DNA of 64,000 nt from Membranipora membranacea (GCA_914767715.1 OU612070.1:11613501-11677500); one strand, 5' to 3'. Positions 1-13,000 are shown, counted from the stretch's first letter. The notes: generated from the sequence alone by a model not told the origin. A program made the numbers and translations.

Positions 1-66
1 TGATTGCCTTTTGATCAATCTGAGATTACTATTCTGTTTCCACTTTCATCTTGATACCAAACTTAC

Positions 67-3000
67 CAGCTTGGAAAGAAGTGAATAACGTTTCAAATTT
101 GGATGTGTTCCCTTCATTATTTGTTGCTGTAACCATAACAGTGGTATTTGTGTACGGTTTTAAGTTCTCAATATAAAAAATGCCTGGAGTTTTGAGTTCT
201 CTTGAGTCCAGACAACTATCCTGACAAACTTTGGTTATGTAGTTTGCCATGCTATCGCAATTAGGTTCGGTTTCCTGTAAAGAAACAGGAAAGTTCAGCT
301 ACGCACAATTTCTCTCTGAAGTATTAGATAATGAGTAAATAATGGAATTTTAAAATTTCAAAAAAACAGCAAATGGAGGGTGGACCTTGAACCTACTTCA
401 GCTTGAATCCAACAAGGATTGTTCCAAAAAAATAATATTTTAAAACATTGTATTGCAAGTAGAATTATGAGCCAATCAGCTTGGGGCTACATCGATGAAC
501 TGATTCATCAATAACTATTGGTGATGAATAGTGCCACGTCACTCAGAACAGAAGAGATCAGGGTAAAAATGGTTTTACAAAGCGCAAGCCGAATCAAGCA
601 GTCTGGATGCAGGGATGGCTAAACTGTGTATTGCATCTCAGTATGTCATATTTACCTTGATATGAACTGTGAGCTTGATCCTATTCAGGTTGTTATCCAG
701 TGTTTGGGATAGGTTAACTGCCGGCTTATTGGGAACTGAAAGAGGAACCATACATTTAATGTAACAGCTAAGACAACAAGGAAAAAATCGAGTTTGTCAA
801 AATTAGTCCTGCATTTTTGGGAGGTTGCACAGTTGTGATCAGTATTTTCAAGTCGCTTGCACAACTCCCAATGGGAAATTATCGCAATATTAGGTCAGGG
901 AAATTTGGGATTTGAACTCGGACCTTCTGTTCGGCCACAAAATTCGATTGCCAAAAGCAAATGAAGAAACGCTATTTCCATGTTTCGATGTTTCCTGAAA
1001 TTGTTGTCACATCAATGTATGAGAACTGTTGTGAGAGCGTAAAAATTTAAATTTAATGATGGGTGGTTCAACAGAACATGATCGTCTCCAAGCATATGTG
1101 ATTGCCTAGTCGTAGGTCGAACATTTAAAATATCTAATACTCACCACCACATAGAGTTCTGATGGTTTTTAGGTCAGACAGCTGTCCACTACCAACTGAA
1201 GTTAACGCTCTTATTTTACAAGACACATATTTTCCAATGGAGAGATGACACACTCTTTGAGATGTTGGAGAGCTGGTATTCCTCCATGAGCTCAGAGAAG
1301 AGTTGCACAAATACTTAAAATTGAAAGACAATATAAACATAAAATTGGTTTCTCCATCGGTTAGCAGAGTTTAGTACTTTATCTCCTGAGTGAATGACTG
1401 ACTCGTTTTATTTCATTATTTATTATTATTATTTATTTCATCTATATTCCCATATCATTTCAGCAGGGATAATCTGCTCTGGCCTCTTCACATGCTCGAT
1501 ATGAGCCTATTTCATGACCGATGTAATTGTGTAACTGAAGTTTACCAACAACTTCAGGCAACTTAACAACTTAACAACTTAACAACTTAGGCAACTTAAC
1601 AACAGACTTCAGGGGTCATTTCCATCCATTGATTTTTCAACGTGAACAAGCTCTCACCTGGTAATAAGGTGTCACACCATTTTCTGATCCAATATCATCC
1701 CAGGTGAAATCAATACATCTTGTGTTCACCACAGAAGCTCTGGGGATTGCAGGTCTCCCAGGCACTACAGAAACAGCAGAAAAAGGTTCTATCTACATTA
1801 ACTAAATAGATTGCATGCAAGCGCGCTCTGCCACCCGGTATATACATATATATAATTATATCTTCTTATTCTTCTTGTGTATAGGTGCAGATGCCAGTAT
1901 AATATTTGTTTAACACTGTTGATTACCTGCTAGACATGAATAGCTTTCTGTCATGGGACAGGGTGGGTGAGACACTATTAAAAATTTGATGATCTTGTTA
2001 AGAGTACCTGGCCTCCTGTCATCTCAAGGCACACCAGATAAATCATGAAGCATTATGATCGTTGTATGTTTCATACTTTTAAGAACTTACATAGATCCTC
2101 TGTTGTGATTCTCACTGATTCTGCTGTCACTTTATTGCCTTCGTTGGTGACTCGGACTGTGAAATTGTATGCATTGTGAGCTTTGAGGTTATTAAATATG
2201 TTATCTGATCTTTGCAGGTTAGCTCCATCTATCATGTATTCAATAGTGCTTCCTGGCGAACAGTTATCCTTCAGGTTCTACAAAAAAAGTTATTAATAAT
2301 CTTAAGGAAGGTTATGGTCATTGCACACTGAAACCTGTTCTCTTATTGCTGTCAGGAAAACCACAGGTAGCTATTTTCCATCCATGCCATAAACACGGTG
2401 GTCGAGTTCTAAAGGATTTTGGTGGGAGTGCCCATAATCCAATGGACGTTAGACTTGCAACAACACACCTGAGAGTGATTTTCAGAATTAAACTAGTGTC
2501 ATATGTGTTGCAAAAACAGAGTGTATAAATTATTGGGTGGTACCCCCCTCCCCCGCGCACCAAAGACTATGAACACTGTATAAACTAAAATATATATTAG
2601 TACATAACGTAATATTATCAGTATGAGTGAGCAGAGTTTATTTCCACTTTTATTGGTACAAGATTTTACCTCTAGCCTCCATACTATAAATGAACAAGAA
2701 TAAATATGGTTTTCACCAGCATGATAAAATGTCGGCTTTTGTTCACAGCACAGCAGCTTAGAAATCTTAGCGGTTGGATATCAATGAGAGCTCCTCATTG
2801 AGTTTAAGTCTACATCATACAAACCCTTATGTTGATTGTGGCCCTCCAATACTGCACATCTGGGTCTGTATGATTAACCCTTTCTGATAATATATCACTT
2901 TGATTTAATTCAAATGTAGGATCTGTAAATAAGAAATCATTAATTAAAACAATTACTGGGAGCATAATGCTCAGGATTTCAGCTGCAATCATTAAACATA

Positions 3001-4087
3001 GTGGTAAATAATTGAATGCTTCTTTATTGTGGCTATGGTCTACAATGAGTCAACTTTTTATTCCAGCAATGGGAACTCAATTGGGCCATTCTTTTAACAT
3101 CGTGGGTGTAGAGCCTTTACCTTGACAGGCTTTAGTTTGAGCAGTAATGACTTTTGATAGTCCAGGTAGATCAATTCCTCCAATGAAACAAGTAATGTTG
3201 AATATGTACTCAGTTCCTGGGGAAAGATTGCTGACGGTGAAAATATTAGACGTCCCGAGAACTTTCCCTGCTTTGTACTCATAAACAGTGGGACTATAGA
3301 GCTTGTATCTGCAATAAAGAGTAAGATGATACAATATAATGTCTTTTCATCTTGAAAAACTCGATTGGGGAAGAAACAAAGCTTGCACATTCTCGAATGG
3401 ATTTAGTGAGAGCTCTCCAACTTCACCTCAACTTGCAGTAAAAAATCCTGATAAAATATTTTGGGGAGATCAGAAATTCAAATGCATTCCCTATAGGTAT
3501 ACACTTGCGCATAAAGCTTATACGATAATTCAGATTAACAGCATTCTTATTAATCCATTATTGGCAGTTTTAAATTGATTGATTTATTGATTTGTTTTCT
3601 TTGCTTCTAACATTTGTAACAGGTGATAAGAATCATATAAAGCATGCATTACAAGCTAATAAAAATACTTTCATATACAGAGATTGGTAGAAACAAATTG
3701 CGACAAAAATAATATTTAATTTATTTATTTTAGGAAATCTCTGTTATGACAAAAAACATATTGTAGGATAGTATGATAGGATAGTGAAGCATTCTCTATA
3801 GTCTATGATGACTATAGTATATTTTACCGATAACATAAATTTACACATAAACTGCATGTCTGCAGCAACTGATTATATCTTCATGTAATCGCATTACATT
3901 GTCAGCATGACAAAGCATTGGGCTGTATAACTGATCAGAATGTTGATTAAAGGAATAACAACTTACTCGCACTGCCCATCAGGATATGCATTGTATACAT
4001 ATGGTATCTGTTCGAATTGGTCAACATATATCTCTACTTCCTCGTAATCAGCACTTAATATCGAGCTGGCTATGTCTTCTTGTAGTT
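67..4087 (-). CDS. Gene A FN3 domains 1-4 (exons 10-17)
   Basis: Four FN3 modules are each encoded by two exons: 4087-3967 with 3308-3121; 2922-2825 with 2277-2091; 1764-1658 with 1313-1145; 735-656 with 274-67. The second halves show FN3 hallmarks such as NLSPGTEYIFNITCF, NLKAHNAYNFTVRVTNEG, KYVSCKIRALTSVGSG and NLKPYTNTTVMVTATNNEG. The junction inside modules 2-4 is phase 0 and between modules phase 1, the arrangement expected from repeated module duplication. Many N-x-S/T sites suggest glycosylation. Confidence 0.85.
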
Positions 4088-7000
4088 CTAGAAAAGGTTA
4101 TTAAATTGAAAAAACAGATCACTGGAAAATACTTTTATATTTTAGAACTTATTTTATAATAATCATTCTTGGCTGCCCTTGTTTTGGCAATAATGGCTGA
4201 GCATGCTCGAAAAAATTGCATGATTACTATTTTAGAATATGAAGCTTTGCTATCTGTGGGAAAAAAACCAAGGGGACAATCCTCATAGCATCCATTTTAA
4301 GTTGTTCAATTGAGAGTTGAACTGAGTGTTGCAGCACTTCCAACCGCTCGTGAAAAGAAGTGCCTGTTATGTTTAAGTCAGATCAGACATTGATAAACAT
4401 ATATTCACGTTAATTTTACTCACCTGTTGCATATATTTTCACTCCCGTCAATTTGACAAGGCTACCCTCTTTGAATTCTATTCTAAACTTTTTCATGACT
4501 GGTGTTATATTTGTCTCACACACAACTGTATTTAACAATTTTGATATTTCCGCCCCGATATCGGGTGCTTTTAAATCGGCTCCATTCCACACTTGACATG
4601 TTTCCAGCTGATTCTGGTCGTTAGGTGAGTACATGTATTTTAGGCCTCCCAGATTTGATGGGTCTTCTAAAGTATAAATGAAAAAGTCTCCACTTATATT
4701 TGCAATAAAAACATTTTGGATATTGGCAAGCTTTATCTGTGATTAATATTATCTACATCAGTATAGCAAAATCGAATTGAAACTGTGGTCTACAGGCCAG
4801 CAGCACCACTTTAGTGAAATCTCAGGTAGGATTAACTGAAGCCCTCCGGACTGGATTCAAACGTCAAACTTACCTGTTGTGACACTAGCAAATCCAAATA
4901 CTATAGGACTCTTGAATGTGATTTCCCAGACTTTCTTATCATCACTTAGATGGCAGGGTGCTGCGGAGCTTAACTTTGTCAATGATTCGTTTGATTCACA
5001 TTTCATGGATAAACCTTTCTCAGACAGATCATCTCCTAAATAAAATAATTCAATTCGTTTTGTTTCATCGCGGAATTGAGAAATCTTTGAAGGCAAAAAG
5101 TTCTGATTGGGCTTAGAGTGCAAAGTCTGTAATTTGGATACATTAAAGTTGAATGAGAGATAGTTTTATAACAGCTTCGCATTCTTTGATACCATGATAC
5201 TAAGCTTATGAATGATGAACAGACCAACAAAAGTTTTGGGTGTGGGAGCAGTTCATATATGAAGCATATTATATTGCATTGTTATCAGAAGTCTTGTTTC
5301 TAGCATTAATTGCTGTCAATTGAAAAATAAACAAACCTGCAATATGGATTTAAATGAAATGTAAGCTTCATACAAATATCATTGTTTTCATAATAATTTT
5401 TTCGACCAGAACTACTGTATCCAATGTTTATATTTCATGTTAAAATAGGCCTACTGGAGTTAATGATCAAAACAGCTATTCAAATATTACTTATTGGCAA
5501 GGGAGGAGAGTAATCCGATTGCTGCATTATACTGACTATGTGAATGGAATCCATGCTCCATAGATAATCACCATGTTAGCACAGAAACTGGCAGATAAAG
5601 TGTACTCACGAGGTCTTTGATAAATTTGAACTTCCTTCAGATTAATCGGAACATTTTTTTGCTCATTTCTGATGCCAACATATCTTGCCTTCTTGGGTTC
5701 ATTTAGCTGAACAATTCCTACAAAACCGAATCCGTCAACAAAGCTTGCCATCTGCTCCCAAAGGCTGCTGTCAGTAAAATCAGTATGAGTTCCATCATCA
5801 GGTGAAATGCGCTTATCATCTATTCCTAGGTATATCTTAACACTCCTTGATCGGTCATCTACAGATAGAAAAGTGACAAGTTCACACATTAGAATGCTGT
5901 GTCAGTAAAATCATGATATATGCCTAATACCCTTCGATATGATTGCCAAACAATAAAAAAGTGACAAATTCACACATCCAAGTAGAACAAAGACCAAAAG
6001 GCTCCATTGGAATAATATGTAAACAATGCTTTTTGAACCTATCAAGGAAAACACTGATTATGAAAAAACTGACCCTTTATCATATTAAATTGCAAAGCTT
6101 GCTGCGCAATAAAACTTGGCAGCTGGTGATGATGCATGATGTTTTATTTGAATATATAAATTCATATCAAGATTTTAACTTTCATTACCCCTGCAGCAAG
6201 GGTCTATGTCTTATCCTTAAACTTCTAATACCTCATGGTTAGCACCAATATGATAAAGTTATTAGACAGGTAAATCTTTGAGATTGACACTGAAGTTTGG
6301 GAGTCTACAGGCAAAACATTCTCTCATTTAAGATTCCAAATAAAGACAACGAGCCGGATTACTCTCCCTCATAATAGGCCAGTCCATAATTGGGAGAGCT
6401 GCCATGTGTTGTTAGTGATCAGTTAAAACTGCAAATCTTTCCATAAGCCAATTTCACACTTGAGTGTTACCTACACTGAGTCAATCTCCCATGTACATAA
6501 ATATCTTTGATTGTGTACACATCTTCTAGGTCAACCATCCACCACTGCTTTTCTGATGCTGGACCATTGGTGTGAGCATAGGCTCTGTCATCTTTGTCAT
6601 AAAGAATTCCGTCTACAGCTTTAGATGCTGACCATATGTATGTCTCTCCATTGTCATCTTTGTCGTATGTGCTGATCTGGTAAGCAGGCTTTCCAAATGC
6701 GATGTTTTGATTTGTAGAATCTAATGATATAAGAAAGTTATAAAAGAAGAAACTATTTATGGTTTCAAATCAACAACTAACAGTAAAATGCTGTATACTG
6801 TTACTCATGAACTGTTTTATGGGATGAAGTTTTAAGGCATTGATTAAGGTTGATTAAAATCAGATGTCATATCACACGCCACATCCCGAAGCATGGGTGG
6901 CGAAATACCAGTTGCCTTAGGGGCTAGACTGCAATATCTGCGCCATTTTGCTCTCATATTTCAGGCAGGTCGGAGCACACCTGGGGGTCCAACCAAACCC

Positions 7001-10000
7001 CAGTGGTCAATAAACTGTAGTGGGATTCGAACCCACGACCTCAAACCTTTGCATGCTGAAGGGACGGCGCTCTAACCAACTGAGCTACCTCCTATCCCTA
7101 TGTATGCATAACATGTAAATTACATGATCATAGCAAAAAACATTATATCAGAATTAAAATGAATAAATGCCCACGTCAAGACAAAAAATTCAAAGTCATT
7201 GGAGGACTTACCCCGCTGGTAGACCTGGACTTCGACCAGGCTTATAATTCCATCTCTCACTACAGCAACATACTGAGCCAGTTGACTGGGTTCCACAAAC
7301 AAAGTTTGCTCAACTTTGTTTTCTAGTTTCTTCACTTTGAACCAATCATCACTAGTAAAGTCAATCGTATTGCCCTCAGCGGTATCAGGCTTTACGTTTG
7401 AGATGTAAACAGTATTTTCAGAATAACGATCACCTGAAATATAGAACAAACTATGAGATAAAAAAATTGAATGTGTCATTATTTATCAGCAATAAGTGTC
7501 TTAAATACTTTTATTCAGGAGTATAATGCATTTTGTTTTACCTCTATTGTCAAAGCGTACATAAATTTCAGATATGGTGTAAGATGTCTGTAGGTCTACA
7601 ATCCACCATTGTCCGGACTCTCCACTATTAGTACTGGTATGTTCTGTGAAGCTGCCATCTACAGCCCTTCCTGCCTTTTCAAGTTCATAGGTAGTTATCT
7701 GGTAGGCAGGTTTATTTTGAGCCAAGTTCAGCCTCATATCTGTTCGAAAGAATGTTCAATTATTTCAAGGTAGACTTGATTAAAAATTCATGCGAAGCTA
7801 CATCTACAACAAAAAGTTGATTTTCCTTATCAACTTGTTTGAGCATACATACATTATTTTGTGTACAATCAACAGCGCCCGGTCATGGGGGTGAAACCTT
7901 GGTAAACAGACTTTTCTTTTCTCTGAAAACTTTTTTCCAGGTTAAAGGGAATGAGTCGTCAGCTCATGTAGAAAAAGAAAACAAATCATGCGCACCCTAG
8001 AGGGCATACGTTCACACCCTGCTCCCACCCTCCCTGCCCTCCCTTTTCCTGCACTTTGTATAATTCAATCATTGTCTTTGTTTATTAGGCTCAGTATAGG
8101 ATGTATAAATAGTTCTGGGTTTTGTGTTAGGTGTGTAGCGCTTTGCTTTGTATATAACCTTTAGTACTGAATAATAGCTAGGGTTTAGTTTAGCTAGTTT
8201 AGGGGTGTCATAATTTAAGCTACATCTTGACTAGCTGAGGTGGGCGTCTTAAACCACTGCTGACACGGCTGGGCTTTGCTCAGCAGAGCCACCAGTCAAA
8301 AATTTAAATAGAGAGTTGTGGCATCAAAAAATCTAACCAAGCTTTGCACAAAGTTATATGAACTCTCAAAAAGTAGGGAGGATCTTCTTCCCCAGCCATC
8401 CGCCATTAGTGATGACAAAAAAAATTTACACTGACCAATCAGGTGCCTTCAAAATCTAGCTGAGATCCAACACTAATAAAAGTGAACTAAATTATATGAG
8501 ACTATATTAGCTATTAATTCATATTAACTTATGATAATATTTTAGATTTGAGAGGTTTTAGAAGGAAGATGTACCGCAGTTTATACATCCTTAGTCTAAC
8601 CCGCCTATAAATCACCTGGCTGCTGCTGAAAGACCTTTACTTCTGCCAGATTGATAAAGCCATAACGAGTCACAGCAACAAATCTGCCTTTCTCTCTAGG
8701 GATGATCCGAATCGTCTGGATTAATTTCTTTTTAAGACTAGCAACCTCCTTCCATTTAGGAGTGGTGAAGTCAATTTGATTGTCATTGTTCAATTGGTGT
8801 TTGATAGCATTGTCAGATCCTATGTAAACTGTAACATCTGCTCGATCCGCTGAAATCAAATTTACAGTCAAGATCAAAACTGGGAAGGGAGAGGGCTTAT
8901 ATTGTTGAGTCAGAGGCACAGCGGAGGGTAAGTGGTATAAGGCTATACTCTCCTGCAAAAATGTGATGACCACCCATATATCTCAAAAGAACTTTAATAA
9001 AACACATCCCTGTAAATTAGTTGTCATGGCTTAAGATGTGTATAGTTTGTTAGAGGCGGTGGTTTTGGGTATTGTGGTTTGGTCACAGTTCTGAGCATTG
9101 TGGACACGGGGAGGAATTTCTGTCAGACCCAAAATTAGAAGGCAACCCTTGGTAGTATTGCATGATTGCTAAAGGTGTGACCAAATGTGCAATCAAAGCT
9201 CCAAAGTGGTATGTGGAGAAAACCATTTTCTAGCGTGCATACTAGTAAATTAATGTCAGTATTTCATTGTCATACCTTCCATTCATCATCATGGAGGTCA
9301 TATGCAATTTGTATACTTCAAGTCTGGAAAAAACTGTTTCCAAGCCAAATGCTTTTTTCTTCAAGATGATTTAACTTACCTCGTCCTTTTCGTGCATAAA
9401 GGATTATTTTGGCTATAATGAATTCTTTTGAGAGGTCCATGATCCACCATTGGGGACCAGGCCCCTCATTTTTAGTATGCGTGCACAAATAGTCTTCATT
9501 GGTGTGGCTGTACAAAATCCCATCTACAGCGTTGGAGGCACTCCAGTTTTTAGGGGTCTCTCCAGTGTAAGTTGTCCTTTGATAGGCCGGCTTGTTTAAT
9601 GCGATGTTGATCTCGTGACCTGCAATAATAAAATGATAATCTTTCTTGTTAAATTATGACAATTGGGAGTAGGAGAAAACTATTTCTTAAGGATTTCGGG
9701 AGTAATCGACCCATGGAAATGACATTAAAGTCACTTTCAGATTGTGACGAATGACTTTTTGGACGCGAATACCTATACGGTGTTAATTCGCCCTACTTAC
9801 TAATTGGCGGCGTGGTTAGCGCGCTTGCACAGAATGCCTTCAAAGTGATTAGGGAGACCGGGGTTCAGGTCGTGGCAGATGTTTTTCATGTTCTTTGGAG
9901 TGAACCACAAATTCGAAGCATGGAACCATAGTGATTGTATGCTTATATAGATAACAGGTGCCTTATCAGGGCGCGTGGGATTTGAATACCAATGTCGCAA

Positions 10001-10798
10001 GGAGTAAATCAGCTGGTAGCAAAATGACTTAGAGAGTTGGGAGACAGCAATTCACACAATGTTATTGTGTTCATTCTGTAAAGGAAACAAATAGAAGTTT
10101 ACAACGACAATGAAGAAGGTTGCATTCTTAAGACATGTCCCTGTCCTGAATATCTCTCTAGTCAACAGTATACACACTCTTTCAGGCGTCATATTAACAA
10201 ATATTTCACATGCTTTCCTGTTTGCAGCGCCCAATATCGTTACTGCGGGTGAACGGACCTCTTAGATAGCTTCTCAACAAGCAAACAAACATTTAGGGTC
10301 AATGATGTAAGATTAATACTATAAGTAGTGGCCTGACAAGAGTGCAAGTTTTTAATCATATGCCAAGCCTATTTTGAGAAAGCTAAGAATTCATAAATGT
10401 TTTATATCAGTAAGAGGGTAGGTACTGTGCCGCGATTGTATTGAAAGCAATCACATATCAGTGAATTGTCCTTTTAGAATAAATGTTACTGACTGGATAT
10501 CCACAAGGTGACCCATTGGGCAACTTGAACGGTGCTGAAAGAACTACACAACTGGACAATTGTTTTCTCACGCTAATGAGAGATTTGTATCCAGACATTT
10601 TTGGCACTTTTAGTGGAACAGATCCAGCATCCGTGACAGTCGCAGTTTGCCAAGTACAACACAATCTGATGACAATAGAAGAAATGAAAACCACCCGCAT
10701 TTGAAAAAAATTAGATTTAATGGTGTGTTTGTATACTCACCTAATATAGAGCTACTGCAGACGAAAAAAACAGCTACTAAAATCCCAACACCACCCAT
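67..10798 (-). CDS. Gene A: F-type lectin / FN3 receptor, 5' part (17 exons, continues past the left edge)
   Basis: Exons in coding order: 10798-10741, 9619-9380, 8849-8616, 7739-7542, 7433-7212, 6720-6475, 5858-5610, 5035-4874, 4666-4424, 4087-3967, 3308-3121, 2922-2825, 2277-2091, 1764-1658, 1313-1145, 735-656, 274-67. Every exon is bounded by AG and GT and every junction keeps frame. Most junctions are phase 1, with phase 0 inside FN3 modules. The order is signal peptide, three F-lectin (fucolectin/tachylectin-4) domains, a diverged jellyroll domain and four FN3 domains. F-lectin domains bind terminal fucose; FN3 domains are spacers or adhesion modules, so the protein is probably a cell-surface sugar-binding receptor. 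Membrane and tail exons lie outside the window; gene C shows what they should look like. Two weak sites are the donor at 6474 (GTAGGT, chosen because it alone keeps frame) and the donor at 2824 (GTTTGT). No single known orthologue is recognised. Confidence 0.85.
1557..1612. repeat. Short tandem repeat (AACTTAAC-type) present only in the left copy
   Basis: The unit CAACTTAA is repeated about five times. The corresponding place in the right copy (about 61010) has a single unit. This accounts for most of the 48-bp length difference between the two duplicated segments, and it lies in an intron. Confidence 0.8.
4424..5035 (-). CDS. Gene A diverged jellyroll-like domain (exons 8-9)
   Basis: Two phase-1 exons (5035-4874 and 4666-4424) of about 135 codons follow the F-lectin domains. 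Segments such as KKVWEITFKSPIVFGFASV and LVKLTGVKIYATG echo the WW.VDL...I..V pattern and the closing strand of F-lectin/discoidin jellyrolls. The NKPAY opening and the binding motif are missing, and four cysteines are present. I call it a galactose-binding-like domain by position and pattern only. Exon 9 is repeated almost unchanged at 63831-64000 in gene C. Confidence 0.5.
5610..6720 (-). CDS. Gene A F-lectin domain 3 (exons 6-7), binding motif lost
   Basis: Exon 6 (6720-6475) reads NQNIAFGKPAYQIST, WSASKAVDGILYDKDD, AYAHTN and QWWMVDL. Exon 7 (5858-5610) has VKIYLGID, HTDFTDSSLW and a closing NLKEVQIYQRP. At the fucose-binding position the sequence is VHGRLTQYDR, so both the first arginine and the aspartate of R-x-D are absent. 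Exon 7 has a degenerate counterpart in relic B at 21258-21016. Confidence 0.8.
6868..7100 (-). mobile_element. tRNA-derived SINE in a gene A intron
   Basis: Read on the minus strand from 7100, the element begins GGGATAGGAGGTAGCTCAG with an A box TAGCTCAGTTGGTTAGAGC. About 45 bases later comes a B box GGTTCGAATCCCAC. This is a tRNA-like head with an extra-long variable region, followed by an unrelated body reaching to about 6868. It is a SINE rather than a gene because the head does not fold as a complete tRNA and has a non-tRNA tail. Confidence 0.7.
7212..7739 (-). CDS. Gene A F-lectin domain 2 (exons 4-5), binding motif intact
   Basis: Exon 4 (7739-7542) reads LAQNKPAYQITTY, then GRAVDGSFTEHT, QWWIVDL and VRFDNRG. 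Exon 5 (7433-7212) continues DRYSENTVYIS and ends SLVEVQVYQRG. Across the junction the sequence R-F-D-NRGD-R matches the R-x-D-x4-R fucose motif, and a histidine stands 27 residues before the first arginine (26 is canonical). Of the three F-lectin domains, only this one has the recognisable binding triad. Confidence 0.85.
7740..8615. other. Gene A intron 3: no further feature seen
   Basis: This 876-base intron lies between F-lectin domains 1 and 2. It has a slightly GC-rich stretch near 7980-8050, and no ORF, repeat or RNA gene that I can support. Confidence 0.6.
8616..9619 (-). CDS. Gene A F-lectin domain 1 (exons 2-3)
   Basis: Exon 2 (9619-9380) carries the family opening NIALNKPAYQ, the AVDGILYSHTN segment and QWWIMDL. 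Exon 3 (8849-8616) carries VTVYIGSD and closes with FINLAEVKVFQQ. Together they make a full domain of about 150 residues. The usual fucose-binding signature is H, about 26 residues, then R-x-D-x4-R/K. Here the region reads YARKGRADR, so the aspartate position is glycine. The fold should be kept, but fucose binding by this domain is doubtful. Confidence 0.85.
9795..9995 (+). mobile_element. Probable tRNA-derived SINE, plus strand, in gene A intron 1
   Basis: The stretch opens GGCGGCGTGGTTAGCGCGC, resembling an A box, and has GGGGTTCAGGTC, a degraded B box, about 50 bases on. A second GGGATTTGAATACC-like motif follows near 9978 in inverse sense. It fits an old tRNA-like SINE inside the 1.1-kb first intron, and is weaker than the copy at 6868-7100. 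Confidence 0.45.
10741..10798 (-). CDS. Gene A exon 1: start codon and signal peptide
   Basis: The ATG at 10798 opens a 19-codon exon with a hydrophobic core (ILVAVFFVCSSS), ending TTA-G before GTGAGT. The split glycine codon joins to the next exon to give ...ILGHEINIALNKPAY, so the mature protein would begin just before the first F-lectin domain. This start is chosen because it gives a classic signal peptide, a strong donor and the correct phase. No TATA box or other promoter element was identified upstream. Confidence 0.8.
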
Positions 10799-13000
10799 CT
10801 CAATGATTCATTATGATCTGTATCACTCCTAGGACACGAAAACTGAGGCTTACTTTGTTGAAGTTCAAGCAACGCAATGAGTATCCAGAATTGGAGCAGT
10901 GCTAGCTCTAAGTGGGTAGTGATAACAGATTGTTAAATTTTAGGTGCACTGACATCGCTAAGCTGACTGGTACCTCTAACAGTAACTAGTTCATATCAGA
11001 AGGAAGCATGACCTTATCATCAGTTTGTTTAGCACTTTAATACTTTCACTATCATGGTTTGGTATCTAGTCGAACACTTGACTTCGCTGATAAGGTGGGC
11101 AGTTCAGTTTTCACAACTTCCCCATCGAGATAAAAACGAAACAACATTTCAATTAGTTGGTTTCACCTAGCCAAAAGTTTTAAAAGCCGTTATCAAACAC
11201 CATAGCAAACTGGTCACCGTGGAGTAGATATTGAAAACAACACAACTGTTTCTGCAGTAGCTTTTCGACCTTCCTGAATAAGCTTGACTTTGGTGATGCA
11301 TCCAAATGATCATGATATCTCATAGTGAATAGAGTCAATTATATTTTTTTGTTGATTCGGAAATGTGAGATGTATTCAATCTTTAAACATTAGTAAATCG
11401 GTGATTTATATCAACACAAAATGCTACATAGGCCTACAGGCTACATTTCAGAAGACACTCATCTGAGTGATTTGTTACTAACCCTGGTCTAAGTACGACT
11501 GTTATATCATGATTCAAACCCAACGAATCTCTGCACTCAGACACTACGTTGGCAAATTTTGGTGGCAAATGATAAGAATATCCAACAGTCAACAATTAGA
11601 CTAAGGATTATCTGCCCCTGCTCATAAATGTATTACTACCCATAACATGACTATCGGTATCACTGAATACTAAAGATGATGATTTGCTCACTAATAATCT
11701 TGCGCAGGCATGGCAAAGTAATTTCAGTCATAAGGATCCAAAATATTGTGCATATTGCCTCCCCTAGAAATGGCATAACAGCTTTTAAAAAAAATGATCA
11801 GCTTATAAAACCAAAGTATTTTCATATTGATTCTTAAAAAACATCTTAATTTGCCCTAATGAAGGTCAGTCATTAAAATCTACTGATTGCAAATGTTATT
11901 TATACCAGCACTCAGCATCAACCTTCAAACTGATAAAATAAGTCTTGTGTTTCAAACTCTCACGAATCAATTTGACTGCTAGCTAATAACATGGCAGTGG
12001 GACTATGAGTTTATTCGCAGAATAACAATGCAGGCAGAATTTTGTTTTTGTGTAGGCAGATCAATACGTTTTGTAGTCAGGTAGCACAGCAACAGAGACC
12101 CAACCTAAAAACACCGATTTCGTCGGGAATCAAACACTGTTCATTTCCCATTTACTGTTTTTTAAAAAAAATAATAAGACAGCTTATTTACGGTTTTTGC
12201 CACAACTGGGAGGCATGGAATTTGACTGATGAGGCAGTGAGAACTTTACCTGATCAAACCACTCATGAAAACTTTTCTATTTAATTTTTCTACGAACAAA
12301 GTTGTTTCCGTTGCTGCCACTTGAGTAATTGCCTGTCATTTCCCAGGCCACTTTTTATGAATAATTACACCATGTTATAATCTTTTCAAAGCCTCTCACC
12401 TTATTATTATACAGAAAATAAGAGCTTTTGCACAACTTTTTCTAATGCTAAGCTACCATATCAAATAGAGGATTATCCCGTGATTCCTCATCCAACAATT
12501 CCACTCAAAAGCAATAGTTTACCTAAAATCTATGGCCTGAAGACCAGAAATAATCCCTAAATTCATGATAACAGTGCTCTTCTATATCTTTTAGTGTGTG
12601 AGCTGTCGTAATTCTAATTTGGAGTTCTTAGATCAAACTACACTAAGAGTATGATCTAATATGTGATATTCATGGTTCAGTCAAATATAAGTGTGCTGAG
12701 CCTTGGGTATACACTGCAATCAATGAACCCAAGAGCCTATGCGTAGGTTACCACAAACTTTAACATTGAAACACTAGTTTCAAAGTATTTGCTTGCACAG
12801 CTGCTACCCATGGTAAAGTTTTCAAATCTCTTAAATGGAGATTAACAACATCACAAAGCAAACTGCTGCTATTATATTCCAAAGACGGTTGAGCCACAAA
12901 CTCATTCAACTTGTGTAAGAACAGCTTGTCTAGTATTGTATATGGCGGCCTAAAGAAAGTAACAACAAGCAGTGAGTATGGAAGAAAGATCACCATTTTG
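10799..13000. other. Intergenic region upstream of gene A: nothing recognised
   Basis: About 2.2 kb precede the gene A start. Short ORFs here have no recognisable similarity and no flanking splice pattern. The promoter of gene A should be in this interval, but no core element is clear. Confidence 0.5.

Larger units (their letters stand above)
1..4593. repeat. Left copy of a near-identical direct duplication (partner 59447-64000)
   Basis: Base 1 corresponds to base 59447 and the match runs to the right window edge (4593 corresponds to 64000), in the same orientation and spanning coding exons and introns alike. The offset changes by a few bases in indels, the largest being a 48-bp difference near 1557-1610. 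Differences seen are scattered single bases and short indels, roughly a few per cent. Both ends of the duplication lie outside the window. Confidence 0.95.

Noticed and set aside
2318-2563. 81-codon minus-strand frame, repeated at 61724-61969
   Set aside because: It lies in an intron between two FN3 half-exons, includes no domain pattern, and is conserved only because the whole segment is duplicated.
7015-7100. Possible functional tRNA gene (A and B boxes, minus strand)
   Set aside because: The spacing and arms do not form a full tRNA and a non-tRNA body follows, so it is better read as a SINE.
10483-10704. Plus-strand 73-codon frame near the gene A start
   Set aside because: It overlaps gene A intron 1, has no splice context and no recognised similarity; the opposite-strand frame is equally open.
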